64,000 bases of DNA from Planctomycetales bacterium (lineage in GTDB: Bacteria; Planctomycetota; Planctomycetia; Planctomycetales; Planctomycetaceae): NCBI GenBank assembly GCA_028285345.1, contig JANQPT010000043.1, positions 1 to 64,000 on the forward strand, in the 5' to 3' direction. Made by a program: the position numbers and the translations under genes. Of the stretch, positions 26,622 through 35,063 are shown piece by piece. A model generated the notes under the pieces. That model was given only the letters and a program-made list of their open reading frames with translations. It was not told the DNA's origin and made no database searches. Position 1 is the stretch's first letter; each line of letters begins with the position of its first letter.

Positions 26622-27683
26622 TCACCGCCCAGCAAGCGGCAGTTTCAACCTCAGTCGACCGGTGCCGTCGATGACCTCCGCCGGGAGCTCCAGCTTCAAG
26701 AACTCGGCGTGCTCGATGGGCAGTTCGAACACGAGCAAATCCGAGATCGACTTTCCTGGATAGATTGATGCCATGTCCTGCTGGCCCATCACATCCTCGA
26801 CAAAGTTGATGCGTCGGTAGCTGTTGCCGAGATTGTCCGTCAGTCCCGCGACCACGAAGGACGATAGCGACCCGCCGGACCATGTGATGTAGTCGATCTT
26901 ATTCGTGCTGCTGACGTTCTTGATTGAGAGTTTGATCTGCAGATACTCTTTGGTCGATTCACCTTCGGCACCGAACCCTTTCAATGGGACCAGTCCGGTC
27001 TCGACCAACTCCACACGCACAACCACATCGCCGTGCTTCACGCCAGCGAACCCATCGGCCCACTCGTTGCTCGGCTTGGTGCCAGCCTGATTCGGATCAG
27101 TCGCTTCAATTACCGTCGGGGGATCGGACTCCTCCGTGGTCCGCACCGGCACTTGGTTGGTTTCGCTGGCTTCAGAGATCGCCTCGTCGATGGCGACGAG
27201 CGTGCTGCCGACTACGTAGTTGACGAACAACGCCACGGTGATTGCGAAACCACAGATTGTTGCACCGGCGATCGGATATCCCATGCCACTGCCTCGCCGA
27301 GTCAACGCCACCGCCACACCGATGACCGCCATCAACAGCCCGATTCCCGCCATCGGCAGACTGACGAAATTCACCAACGGAATCCAACAGATCAAGAACG
27401 CAAGGATGCCGAGAATCACCGCTCCCACACCTAGGCTGTGAGCCGCCTGCGATTTCTGCGGCACGTTGACCTGGACGGCCACTGGTGGTCCGGTGTTGAT
27501 GATTGGGGGATGCTCGTGCACCGGCTGCGGCGTGGCGACGAGGACCGGAGCTTCCACAGGCAGCGATGCCGATCCCGGCACTTTCACCTTATTCCCACAG
27601 CCTTTGCACGTACCGGTTTTCCCTGCAGCCTGATCAGCCACACGCATCGGTCGGTCACAATGGGGGCAGTTGAATTCGATCAT
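26622..27683 (-). CDS. Zinc-ribbon membrane protein
   Basis: A 353-aa protein. It starts with a zinc ribbon FNCPHCDRPMRVADQAAGKT and CKGCGNKV, followed by a Pro-rich linker, then three hydrophobic segments at about 85-165 (GAVILGILAFLICWIPLVNF, GIGLLMAVIGVAVAL, ICGFAITVALFVNYVVGS). An extracytoplasmic domain of about 150 residues ends the protein (DGFAGVKHGDVVVRVELVET, then LQIKLSIKNVSSTNKIDYIT), reminiscent of DUF4352-like beta domains. Many planctomycete membrane proteins begin with this ribbon. ATG 27683 is chosen because the ribbon begins there; the upstream frame is not convincing. Function unknown. Confidence 0.7.
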   Translation of the reverse strand: MIEFNCPHCDRPMRVADQAAGKTGTCKGCGNKVKVPGSASLPVEAPVLVATPQPVHEHPPIINTGPPVAVQVNVPQKSQAAHSLGVGAVILGILAFLICWIPLVNFVSLPMAGIGLLMAVIGVAVALTRRGSGMGYPIAGATICGFAITVALFVNYVVGSTLVAIDEAISEASETNQVPVRTTEESDPPTVIEATDPNQAGTKPSNEWADGFAGVKHGDVVVRVELVETGLVPLKGFGAEGESTKEYLQIKLSIKNVSSTNKIDYITWSGGSLSSFVVAGLTDNLGNSYRRINFVEDVMGQQDMASIYPGKSISDLLVFELPIEHAEFLKLELPAEVIDGTGRLRLKLPLAGR

Positions 27684-27839
27684 TGGAGAGTACCTATAGT
27701 CCGTGTACTTATAGTCAACATACGTCAGTATGCCGGATACTGCGTCGGATGACAACACTTGGATTCGTGAACCGACCGACTGCGGAATGATACTCATAAC
27801 CCGTGGACCCATGGACGGCGGTCGAGTTGACTACTCGAC

Positions 27840-28061
27840 ATGGCACGCAAACGGGATATCCTTGAACGGTTCGGCAAACGAGTGAGAGAACTGCGTACCG
27901 AGGCAGGCTACTCTCAGGAAGGGTTTGCTGCTGAGTGCGGACTGGATCGGACCTACGTGGGGGGGATTGAGCGTGGCGAACGCAACGTGGCCCTCAGGAA
28001 CATCGAGGTCGTTGCCAAGACCTTGGGGATCTCGGTAGCGGAGTTGATGGACGGGGTGTGA
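27840..28061 (+). CDS. XRE-family transcriptional regulator
   Basis: A 73-aa protein that is almost entirely a Cro/CI-type [42 protein letters not shown], then [20 protein letters not shown]. It probably represses element genes. Its 3' end and about 160 bases downstream are repeated in diverged form at 33972-34152, where only the last ten codons of the gene remain. Confidence 0.88.
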   Translation: MARKRDILERFGKRVRELRTEAGYSQEGFAAECGLDRTYVGGIERGERNVALRNIEVVAKTLGISVAELMDGV

Positions 28062-28219
28062 GCTCGGGCATGGGCTGCCCTTCACAGCCTGGAAGCGGCC
28101 ACTGGGCCGTCCCAACCCCGCTTTAGGTCGTCTAATCGGGTCAAATGGAAGCTATCGTGGCCTCAGAGCACATCTAATGGCCTGAACCGGTCCAATGTGG
28201 CCATGGTCGCCGGGCGGAG
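28033..28219 (+). repeat. Direct repeat flanking the P460/TetR module, left copy
   Basis: It begins in the last codons of the XRE gene (GAGTTGATGGACGG) and runs through GGCCACTGGGCCGTC, GGTCAAATGG and TATCGTGGCCTCAGAGCACA to GGTCGCCGGGCGGA. The right copy is at 33972-34152 in the same orientation. It also resembles the 170-bp repeats at 16.2-17.9 kb (TCAAATGG, GTGGCCTGAG blocks). Confidence 0.7.
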
Positions 28220-28276
28220 AGCCGTTAATCGGTTGCTAACGATTCATCGACCCACATTCGGCGGAAGAAGGAATCA

Positions 28277-28304
28277 CCGACCGAGATTGTTTCGCCTCGA
28301 TCGG
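28277..28304 (-). terminator. Possible hairpin terminator of the P460 operon
   Basis: CCGACCGAG and CTCGATCGG form a nine-base stem with one wobble about 18 bases past the SPW gene stop on the minus strand. No T run follows, so it is only a weak candidate. Confidence 0.35.
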
Positions 28305-28321
28305 TGTTCGGCGAGTTCTCT

Positions 28322-28696
28322 CTAAGCGATCGCTGGAGTCGGCACTGCTTCAGGTTTGTGAAGACTGACGACGGTCAGCACTGCGGCGGCGTTCAGCCAG
28401 TAGAACGCTGCGTCGATTCCGTTAAATCCCAGCACAAACGGTGCGATGGCAAAAACAACGCCGACGAGAGCATCCACCGCCAGATGAAATGAGTAAGGCA
28501 ATACTCGGATCAGGCCGGTCTTGTGATCGGTCAAGATCGTGAGGAGCAAAGCGGCGACTCCGGTTCCGACCGAAAGCCACAGTGCGAGTGGATTGGATCT
28601 GCCCAGCCCCAGCACGAAGGGAAGTCCCATCAGTGCGACGGCGACGGGGTAGTCGAGGTAGGCGTGCATCGTTTTTGTGACGAATCTTGGGTTCAT
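28322..28696 (-). CDS. SPW-repeat-like membrane protein
   Basis: A 124-aa protein with four hydrophobic segments (VALMGLPFVLGLG, LWLSVGTGVAALLLTIL, HLAVDALVGVVFAIAPFVLG and AFYWLNAAAVLTVV). The twice-repeated pattern of helix, P-F-V-L-G and short loop matches SPW/vitamin-K-epoxide-like small membrane proteins. GGAGAG before ATG 28696 fixes the start. It is the last gene of a probable operon with the YHS and P460 genes. Confidence 0.65.
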   Translation of the reverse strand: MNPRFVTKTMHAYLDYPVAVALMGLPFVLGLGRSNPLALWLSVGTGVAALLLTILTDHKTGLIRVLPYSFHLAVDALVGVVFAIAPFVLGFNGIDAAFYWLNAAAVLTVVSLHKPEAVPTPAIA

Positions 28697-28748
28697 TGGA
28701 TCTCTCCTGATTTGTGAGTTTCCAAATGGATGTTGAAGAACGGGTGTT

Positions 28749-29129
28749 CTAAACGACAGTTCTCGCTTCCCAATGCCTGTGGGCATTGGCAAGGCACTTG
28801 GCTTCGTCTTCGTTGTTCCAAAGTTCGAGGGCATCGGTGTCGTCATTTTTCAGGAACAGATAGAGCTTGCCGTCGATGATCTTGAAGTTCGTGGGGTCTG
28901 TCTCGAACTCTTTCTCTATGGACATCCCGAAGGCACACAGACCACCGTATGCCGGGACGTACTGCTCCGGATTAATGTCGAATTCTTGCTTGGCTTCTTC
29001 GCTGACCAAATGGTAGAGCTTCCCCTCGTAAGTCGAGGAATATTCCGATCGACCTTGCACGGGTTCACCCACGGCGAAGTAGGCGACCGGGCAATAGCCA
29101 TTCAGTTGAGGATGGTTCTGTTCGTTCAT
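28749..29129 (-). CDS. YHS-domain protein
   Basis: A 126-aa protein with two YHS-like segments: NGYCPVAYFAVGEPVQGRSE with YEGKLYHLVSEEAKQEFDIN, and PAYGGLCAFGMSIEKEFETD with KIIDGKLYLFLKN. YHS domains are small metal-associated modules found with redox and metal-handling proteins. AGGA lies before ATG 29129. It is 43 bases from the P460 gene and is probably transcribed with it. Confidence 0.8.
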   Translation of the reverse strand: MNEQNHPQLNGYCPVAYFAVGEPVQGRSEYSSTYEGKLYHLVSEEAKQEFDINPEQYVPAYGGLCAFGMSIEKEFETDPTNFKIIDGKLYLFLKNDDTDALELWNNEDEAKCLANAHRHWEARTVV

Positions 29130-29172
29130 GACATGTTCCTATTTCGTGATTTGGTCGTTGGATTGTCGATGG

Positions 29173-29805
29173 TTACTTGGCGGCTTTGGCCTTGGCGGCT
29201 CGCAGGACGGGATACGTTTCGGTGAAGACGTAGTCTTCATTCGCTCCGGAGTGACAGTCGTTACACGATTCGGTTTTCATGCGGAGACCGGCTGCTTTGT
29301 AATCGGGGGCTTCGCCAAATCGGTAGAACGCCCAGCCGCCCGGTTCATCCTTAAAACGCCGATTGTCTTTGACCATCGCTTCGAGGCTGATGAACTCCCC
29401 TTGGAAGTAGCCGTTGCCGCTGTCCATCGATTTGCTGCCGACGGAGACGAGTTCTTTCAGGATCACGGTCCCTTCGGGAAACGTGCCCTTTTTCTTGTAC
29501 GAGGCGAAGCTAGCTGGATCGATGTAGACGTTGTGGAACTCTGGAAACGCAGCCTTCCCGTCATTCATGTCGTTGGGAGTCACCGGTGCTCCAACGAACA
29601 CCCATTCCCGGTGATCAGCGGGACGAATGAGTTCGCCCTCTGCGTTGTATGAAGCAGCGGCTTTTTTTGGGGATGACTGAGGTTCGGCTGCTTGGGCTTG
29701 GGTGACAACAGTGGTCGGGTTGGAGGCACCGAAACCGAGCAGGAATATCGGCAGGCTACCGGCACTGAGGAGCAGGACGAGTGCTCCGAATTGGAATCGT
29801 TTCAT
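29173..29805 (-). CDS. Cytochrome P460-family protein
   Basis: A 210-aa exported haem protein. A signal peptide (FGALVLLLSAGSLPIFLLG, cleavage near AQA-AE) precedes the P460 domain (residues about 60-200), with WVFVGAPVTPNDMNDG, FPEGTVILKELVSV and GGWAFYRFG. A c-type haem site CNDCH is at about 180. P460 proteins oxidise hydroxylamine or nitric oxide, or bind such ligands. AAGGAG precedes ATG 29805. The gene heads a minus-strand operon with YHS and SPW genes and has a sigma54 promoter upstream. The divergent activator at 30041 probably controls it. Confidence 0.88.
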   Translation of the reverse strand: MKRFQFGALVLLLSAGSLPIFLLGFGASNPTTVVTQAQAAEPQSSPKKAAASYNAEGELIRPADHREWVFVGAPVTPNDMNDGKAAFPEFHNVYIDPASFASYKKKGTFPEGTVILKELVSVGSKSMDSGNGYFQGEFISLEAMVKDNRRFKDEPGGWAFYRFGEAPDYKAAGLRMKTESCNDCHSGANEDYVFTETYPVLRAAKAKAAK

Positions 29806-29876
29806 CTTCGAGATCTCCTTTGCGGACTGATTGTTCGCCCGACCCCACATGGGGCAGTTGGCATGCAACTCGCTAT

Positions 29877-29892
29877 TGCAAGAGGTGTGCCA
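29877..29892 (-). promoter_or_regulatory. Sigma54 (-24/-12) promoter of the P460 operon
   Basis: On the minus strand TGGCACACCTCTTGCA matches the consensus TGGCACG-N4-TTGCA at all but one position, with the GG and GC doublets spaced correctly. It lies about 72 bases upstream of the P460 start. The neighbouring divergent gene encodes a sigma54 activator, which strengthens the call. Confidence 0.85.
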
Positions 29893-29991
29893 GAGATTCC
29901 AGGAAGCACAGAAACTGCCCTTAAGTGGCTTGGTGGTAGTGAGATACGGATCTTGAGGCTTTCCGGACCAAGGAGCCGGAGGTATGATATA

Positions 29992-30017
29992 TCGTATGTC
30001 TCCACGAAATGTCGTAT
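29992..30017. promoter_or_regulatory. Candidate upstream activator sites
   Basis: TCGTAT occurs at 29992-29997 and 30012-30017, 20 bases apart (two helical turns), about 100-125 bases upstream of the sigma54 promoter. That is a usual place for enhancer sites of GAF-AAA+-Fis activators. They also lie just before the activator's own start, so it may autoregulate. Confidence 0.45.
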
Positions 30018-30040
30018 TTTGTGAACCAGAGGAACCTATT

Positions 30041-31603
30041 ATGAGCAAGTCCGCTGTCACCGAACCCACAGCGTCTCGAAACGAACCGGATGCCACACTC
30101 CGGTCGATCATGGAGGGGACTGCCGGGGCCAGAGGCGACCACTTTTTCCGTTCGCTCGTGCAGTACCTCGCCATCTCGCTAAAGGCAAAATCCTCATTTG
30201 TGGCGGAGTTCAGCCCGGACCGGACTCACGTCCAGACACTGGCGGTGTGGGTCGGCGACCAGCACGTGGCGAACTTCGAATTCGACACCGAGGGGACGCC
30301 ATGCAAACAGGTGCTCACCGGATCCATCCAGCACTTCGCGGACGACATTCAAAACACATTCCCAACGAACGAGCTCCTCAAGCAACTTGATGCCCGAAGC
30401 TATCTCGCCATTCCGCTCACGGACGACTCCGGGGAAGTCGTTGGTCATCTGGCGGTGATTGATGATAAGCCGCTGGATGCCGACGATCGTGAACTTTCGA
30501 TCTTTCACATCTTCGCCGCCCGTGCGACGGCAGAATTGGTGCGGCGTCAAGCCGAGCGAGAGTTGGACGACAGTCGGCAGCGGGAGAATCAGCTACGTGT
30601 CGAGCGACAGCGGATCGAGGCAGAGGTCGCTTATTTGCGTGAAGAGCTGCGGTCACGCTCTGACTTTTCCGAAATTGTCGGGGAAAGTGACGGCATCTGG
30701 AAAGTCTTGCGAAACATCGACATGGTGGCTCCGACTGATAGTACGGTCTTGATTCTCGGTGAGACGGGCACGGGAAAGGAACTCGTTGCCAGAGCCATCC
30801 ACAAAAACAGCAAACGGAGCAACGGAGCGTTCGTCCGCGTCAATTGTGCAGCACTCCCCGAATCGTTGTTGGAGAGCGAATTGTTCGGCCACGAACATGG
30901 AGCCTTCACCGGAGCGACGCAGCAGAGAGCAGGACGGTTTGAGTTGGCCAATGGGGGCACGATCTTTCTTGACGAAATCGGAGAGATGCCGCTGGCCGCT
31001 CAATCGCGGTTGCTCCGAGTTCTGCAGGAGCAGGAACTCGAACGGGTCGGCAGCAGCCAGACGATTCGCATCGACACCAGAGTGCTGGCCGCCACGAATC
31101 GAAATCTGCTCGACATGGTGGAAGAAGGAACCTTTCGAGAAGACCTGTACTACCGCCTCAACGTCTTCCCAATTCAAGTTCCGCCGCTGCGTGAGCGAAC
31201 GGAGGACATCCCCACGCTTGTTCGCTTCTTTTTGACGAAGCACGCTGAACGTCTCGGCAAACGGGTCGAGCACATTCCCAAACCTGTACTTCGAGACCTG
31301 CAGGCCTATTCATGGACAGGCAATGTTCGGGAACTCGAAAATGTCGTTGAAAGGGCGATGATCCTCACGTCTGGCGACACACTGCAGCTACCGACCGAGG
31401 TTTTGCCGGTTCGCAAATCGAGATTAAGTCGCAATTCCGTTCTTCGTCCGCTTGCTGAAGTCGAGGTGGAGCATATTCGCTCAGTATTGGAGCACACAAG
31501 CGGCGTCATCGCCGGTCCACATGGAGCCGCCAACATTCTCGACATCAATCCCAATACGCTCAGAAGCCGTATGGCGAAACTCGACATCAAAGTGCAGCGA
31601 TAA
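30041..31603 (+). CDS. Sigma54-dependent activator (GAF-AAA+-Fis)
   Basis: A 520-aa enhancer-binding protein. A GAF sensor domain (about 25-180) is followed by a coiled coil, then an AAA+ domain with Walker A GETGTGKE (about 240), the sigma54-contacting GAFTGA loop (about 286), Walker [10 protein letters not shown] and an arginine-finger region. A C-terminal Fis-type HTH ends the protein ([20 protein letters not shown]). The plan is that of NorR/FhlA. AGAGGAA before ATG 30041 sets the start. Divergent from the P460-YHS-SPW operon, which has a sigma54 promoter; nitric oxide or a related nitrogen oxide as the signal is inference. Confidence 0.92.
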   Translation: MSKSAVTEPTASRNEPDATLRSIMEGTAGARGDHFFRSLVQYLAISLKAKSSFVAEFSPDRTHVQTLAVWVGDQHVANFEFDTEGTPCKQVLTGSIQHFADDIQNTFPTNELLKQLDARSYLAIPLTDDSGEVVGHLAVIDDKPLDADDRELSIFHIFAARATAELVRRQAERELDDSRQRENQLRVERQRIEAEVAYLREELRSRSDFSEIVGESDGIWKVLRNIDMVAPTDSTVLILGETGTGKELVARAIHKNSKRSNGAFVRVNCAALPESLLESELFGHEHGAFTGATQQRAGRFELANGGTIFLDEIGEMPLAAQSRLLRVLQEQELERVGSSQTIRIDTRVLAATNRNLLDMVEEGTFREDLYYRLNVFPIQVPPLRERTEDIPTLVRFFLTKHAERLGKRVEHIPKPVLRDLQAYSWTGNVRELENVVERAMILTSGDTLQLPTEVLPVRKSRLSRNSVLRPLAEVEVEHIRSVLEHTSGVIAGPHGAANILDINPNTLRSRMAKLDIKVQR

Positions 31604-31733
31604 CAGAGGAGATCCGGCTCAAGCGTAACCCCGAAGACAATGATTTTCGACCACTGAATGAGAAATCATCGGAAGAGCCGATGTGTCGTCATTGCCCACG
31701 CTCCGCAAGAAACGTATTTGAGCCAATTGAGTG

Positions 31734-32381
31734 CTACGTGTTCGACAGACGGCCAAGAACGCTATCGATGACGTCGTGCCATTCATCGGTAGAAACTACG
31801 AGTGTTTCTGCCGTCGAACCCACGCCTGCACTCGTAAGAACAGCGTCCACATCAAGCTCGCGAAGGTCCGCGAGACTTTTGGCAAGTTCGGCCTCGTTCC
31901 CACCATCACTCGGAACGATGAGAATGTTCCAACCTCCGTTGTCCCAATAAATCGTGTCACCGACGAACAGATACGTTTTTCCATGTGGCGAGCGGTAACG
32001 AAAGCATAGGTTGTTGTTTGTGTGTCCCGGCGTGTTAAGCACCTCGATATTACCCAAATGAAACTCGCTTTGGGGCGTATTGAAATACACGTCACCTTGT
32101 ATCACGTCTGTAAGATATGGTTCGACGAGAGCATGAGCACACAATCTGGAATGGAAACGCTCAGCAACACTCTTCAGGGACGGATGCACTTCGTGACAGT
32201 GAGTCAGATAGTGGTGTGTGATGCCTCCAAGATCGGCGATCTGATCGAAGTCTTGCGAATCTCGAGGATTGCCAACCAGGACGTTGCCGTCTGGGCGTGT
32301 CAGTAGATAGGCATAGAATGTCAGCCCGGATGATGTTGCCTGTTGTGGCGTTCGCCATAGATCGGGGTAGAGTTGTTTCAT
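31734..32381 (-). CDS. Metallo-beta-lactamase-fold protein with altered metal ligands
   Basis: A 215-aa MBL-fold hydrolase-like protein (LTRPDGNVLVGNPRD, LNTPGHTNNNLCFRY, YLFVGDTIYWDN). The usual H-x-H-x-D-H box reads HCHEVH, so the Asp is Val. The late G-H-G segment reads TSAGVGS, with no His, so the second metal site looks damaged. Reduced or different activity is likely. AGGAG before ATG 32381. It is the last gene of a minus-strand set (33096-31734) divergent from a TetR gene. Confidence 0.75.
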   Translation of the reverse strand: MKQLYPDLWRTPQQATSSGLTFYAYLLTRPDGNVLVGNPRDSQDFDQIADLGGITHHYLTHCHEVHPSLKSVAERFHSRLCAHALVEPYLTDVIQGDVYFNTPQSEFHLGNIEVLNTPGHTNNNLCFRYRSPHGKTYLFVGDTIYWDNGGWNILIVPSDGGNEAELAKSLADLRELDVDAVLTSAGVGSTAETLVVSTDEWHDVIDSVLGRLSNT

Positions 32382-32404
32382 TCCGGATTGCTCCTGTGAG
32401 AATC

Positions 32405-32734
32405 TCACGCCGGATAGGCACCGCTCTCGACAGCGATTGTGAAGTTCGGTGGAATCACATCCGTTCGCAAATGCTTGATGGCCTGATACTCGTCGGAATT
32501 CCAGAATGCCAACAGTGCGTCCATTGATGGAAATCGAAACATCGTCAGCCGTGCACCATCATTCCATTCCCCCTCGAAATGATGCAACTCCTGTCCTGGG
32601 TGCCCACCGACGATGAGTTCCCCACCGTGTTTGTCCATCAGCGGATGGGTCGCTTCGCCGTACGCCTCTAACGAACCGTGGCCTTCGGGCATAAACGAGC
32701 TGGCGATCAAATAGGCGGGATTTTGCTCACTCAT
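32405..32734 (-). CDS. DUF1330-like protein
   Basis: A 109-aa protein with the pattern of DUF1330 ferredoxin-like proteins: AYLIASSFMPEGHGSLEAYG, GGELIVGGHPGQELHHFEGE, RLTMFRFPSMDALLAFWNSD and EYQAIKHLR. The start is either ATG 32734, with AAAAGGA upstream, or ATG 32764, whose ATGA overlaps the upstream stop codon. I prefer 32734 because homologues start near this point. Coupled to the 111-aa gene upstream; enzymatic role unproven. Confidence 0.8.
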   Translation of the reverse strand: MSEQNPAYLIASSFMPEGHGSLEAYGEATHPLMDKHGGELIVGGHPGQELHHFEGEWNDGARLTMFRFPSMDALLAFWNSDEYQAIKHLRTDVIPPNFTIAVESGAYPA

Positions 32735-32760
32735 CTCATTCGTCCTTTTCAGTTTGGCGT

Positions 32761-33096
32761 TCATTGGGAATGGGTAAGTCGGGATGGGTCCGAGAGCTCT
32801 GCGAGATAATCCATAAATGGACGTCCCACGTGTTCTTGACGATCTTGGACTACCTCGGTGACGAGGTCGTCAAAGTGCTTGTCGAAGACTGTTGCTCGTT
32901 CATGTGCAAGTGGCGTCGAGCAGAGACATCCCATGCTGAACTCGACTTCGCCAGTCTCCTTCACGACGGCTCGATTCATCGCGTCGACAATCGCCCGGCC
33001 ATCCGGCTTCTGTTTCAGAATCGTGCCATCCAGCAGCTTCCGATGGAGATCGATAGCTGTTTCGGTCTTTAATGTTGCAGTGACTCTGTAACGCAT
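32761..33096 (-). CDS. Hypothetical protein
   Basis: A 111-aa soluble protein (MRYRVTATLKTETAIDLHRK, MGCLCSTPLAHERATVFDKH) with no recognised domain. AGGAGA precedes ATG 33096. It is the first gene of the minus-strand operon with the DUF1330-like and MBL-fold genes and is divergent from the TetR gene, with a palindrome at 33136-33149 in front of it. Confidence 0.7.
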   Translation of the reverse strand: MRYRVTATLKTETAIDLHRKLLDGTILKQKPDGRAIVDAMNRAVVKETGEVEFSMGCLCSTPLAHERATVFDKHFDDLVTEVVQDRQEHVGRPFMDYLAELSDPSRLTHSQ

Positions 33097-33135
33097 TGCC
33101 TTTCTCCTTTCGGGCAGAATCAGCATTGGAAACTG

Positions 33136-33149
33136 ACCGTCTGGACGGT
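33136..33149. promoter_or_regulatory. Palindromic operator candidate
   Basis: ACCGTCTGGACGGT is a perfect dyad (6-2-6) 40 bases upstream of the minus-strand operon start. With a divergent TetR gene next door it is a good operator candidate. Confidence 0.5.
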
Positions 33150-33337
33150 ATAGTATTCGTGATCTAGAGCGATGTCAAGGCCCTGGCGGTTACAGGCCCT
33201 TTCCTGAGCAGTTTCAGAGTATTTCGAACGTTGATATCCTTGCCGGGAGTTATTTGGAGAGAGTGAGTGTGGGATGCCCATAATCAAGGATCGAGGGCGC
33301 ACTCGGTCGTCGTTCCATCATGCAATGTGGCAAACTG

Positions 33338-33351
33338 ACTGTTCTCACAGT
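33338..33351. promoter_or_regulatory. Palindrome in front of the TetR gene
   Basis: ACTGTTCTCACAGT is a 5-4-5 dyad 12 bases before the TetR start codon, placed where autoregulation would occur. Its sequence differs from the dyad at 33136, so at most one of the two is likely to be the TetR site. Confidence 0.4.
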
Positions 33352-33363
33352 AAGGTGGCTGTC

Positions 33364-33930
33364 ATGCCAAAGAACCAAGTCGACAACATTTTGGATGCAG
33401 CTGGTGCCGTGGTCTTCAAGCACGGTATCGCTAATCTCACGATCGACGCTGTGGCCGAAAAGGTGGGATTGAGCAAGGGTGGTGTCCTGTATCACTTCGG
33501 AACGAAGGAACAGCTCATCGAAGCCATGGTGCAACGGATCGCCGACCAGTGGCGAGACGGGTTTAACGAGGGATATGAGAACGCTGCGGAAGGCCCAGGC
33601 AGAGCAGCACGTGGAATGCTAGAGCAAGTCCTCTCGGATTCGAAGGCATGGACGAAGGAGATTCGGAATGCATCGTCCGCATTGTTCGCTGCTCTGGCAT
33701 ACGATCCGAAACTCCTTGCCCCTATGCAAGAAGTCTATCGTGAAATGCACCAACGACTGGCAGACGATAACTTACCGCGTGGCGTGGCCGTAACGGTGAT
33801 CGCTGCGATTGATGGAATGTGGCTTTGGTGGGTGCTGGGTCTGAGGAAACTCGACGAAGACCTGATCGATCAAGTCAGAACGTCCCTCGATATGTTGGTT
33901 GAGTATTCCATGGAGTCACGCGGTTTGTAG
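33364..33930 (+). CDS. TetR/AcrR-family regulator
   Basis: A 188-aa regulator. The N-terminal HTH is typical (ILDAAGAVVFKHGIANLTID, AVAEKVGLSKGGVLYHFGTK, EQLIEAM), and the C-terminal ligand-binding part is all-helical with DGMWLWWVLGLRKLDEDLID. The frame is open from 33274, but AAGGTGG before ATG 33364 and the HTH position favour this start. It probably controls the divergent operon at 31734-33096. Confidence 0.9.
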   Translation: MPKNQVDNILDAAGAVVFKHGIANLTIDAVAEKVGLSKGGVLYHFGTKEQLIEAMVQRIADQWRDGFNEGYENAAEGPGRAARGMLEQVLSDSKAWTKEIRNASSALFAALAYDPKLLAPMQEVYREMHQRLADDNLPRGVAVTVIAAIDGMWLWWVLGLRKLDEDLIDQVRTSLDMLVEYSMESRGL

Positions 33931-33971
33931 CGTATGCTGCTCACTTGGAAGGCCACCGTTTTTCATCGAAG

Positions 33972-34152
33972 ATATCGCTGGCTGAGTTGATGGACGGTAT
34001 CTGATCGAGCCGATGCTGGCCATGCTGACGGCCACTGGGCCGTCGCAGCCCCAGTTTGCATGCCCTGATCGGCTCAAATGAGAGCTATCGTGGCCTCAGA
34101 GCACATCTGGTGGCCTGGATCGATCCAACGTGGCCGTGGTCGCCGAGCGGAA
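33972..34152 (+). repeat. Direct repeat flanking the P460/TetR module, right copy
   Basis: A diverged copy of 28033-28219. It begins with the last codons of an XRE gene (ISLAELMDGI then stop; the rest of the gene is missing) and runs to GTGGTCGCCGAGCGGA. The two copies bracket the 5.8-kb P460-sigma54-TetR cargo. Confidence 0.7.
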
Positions 34153-34265
34153 TCCGAATATTGGATGCCAAATACGGCCATGCAAATGAGGACTTGACGA
34201 TAGAGATTCGGGAAGTGAATATCACCGCAATAGCGGCTTGCAAGTAATCCGACTAAGACTATCAA

Positions 34266-34904
34266 ATGCAGAATAACGTCTTTGACCTCATCAAGATCGC
34301 CGGTGCCAAAGAAAATCACGTTCCGAAGCCGGATTTGAATAACTTCACTCATGTGCGAGCGTACCATTGCTGCCGTCCAGTTGACCAGCACTCGTATCGG
34401 GATAAGGGGATTCTTGTTGGTCAGCCCGGAGAGCTCGAATCGCAGTTCCGAGAAATCTTCAACGATTTCGATGAAGCATTGCTCGACCAAGCGGTGGCAA
34501 AGAGTCCCCCGTCGGCTGAACTAAGAGTTGATCTTGCATTGGATTACCGCTGGCTTTTCAGGCAATGTCAAGAGTACGCTCAGTACGGAAGCGAGCGGCT
34601 CTTGAAGTTTGCAGACAACTTGAACTCTGGAAATGGTATCGATCTCCGAGGCCGGTTGAGAGACATCGGCACGCCAACCATGGTGATCGCGGAAGTTCCG
34701 ATCAAGCGGGTAGATAAAACCGATTTGGAAGAACTCGATGAATTGCTTTTGCAACTTGCCAACGGGCAATACAAGGCAGTTTTTGAATCCGACGAAATGA
34801 TTGACTTCACCATATCGATCGACGATGGAGTTCCGCCTGATTGGATTGCCGAAATCAAGACGCTTAATGATGAAAACGATCAATTATCGGTGACTGCAAC
34901 TTGA
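34266..34904 (+). CDS. Hypothetical protein
   Basis: A 212-aa soluble protein with mixed secondary structure (NNVFDLIKIAGAKENHVPK, SQFREIFNDFDEALLDQAVA, RLRDIGTPTMVIAEVPIKRV, DLEELDELLLQLANGQYKAV). The codon pattern is clearly coding and more AT-rich than the flanking core genes. No family recognised, and there is no strong ribosome-binding site. It is the first of four uncharacterised plus-strand genes at the right end of element 1. Confidence 0.65.
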   Translation: MQNNVFDLIKIAGAKENHVPKPDLNNFTHVRAYHCCRPVDQHSYRDKGILVGQPGELESQFREIFNDFDEALLDQAVAKSPPSAELRVDLALDYRWLFRQCQEYAQYGSERLLKFADNLNSGNGIDLRGRLRDIGTPTMVIAEVPIKRVDKTDLEELDELLLQLANGQYKAVFESDEMIDFTISIDDGVPPDWIAEIKTLNDENDQLSVTAT

Positions 34905-35063
34905 CGGTATCCATGTTCCCAGCTTCACGCTGTTTGCCGATAGCAAAGGGGCGTCCCTGAGCTGTCCATTGACAGCGAGCATTACATGGGCAATTTGGGC
35001 ACGGCATGTGAATCGCGACCGTGTTGCCTCCGAAGGGGTTCCAACTGACTGAAAGGGAGGCGA

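Noticed and set aside
26521-26883. Minus-strand frame past the zinc-ribbon gene end
   Set aside because: Its final 30 residues look somewhat protein-like, but it overlaps the zinc-ribbon gene in another frame and has no start of its own.
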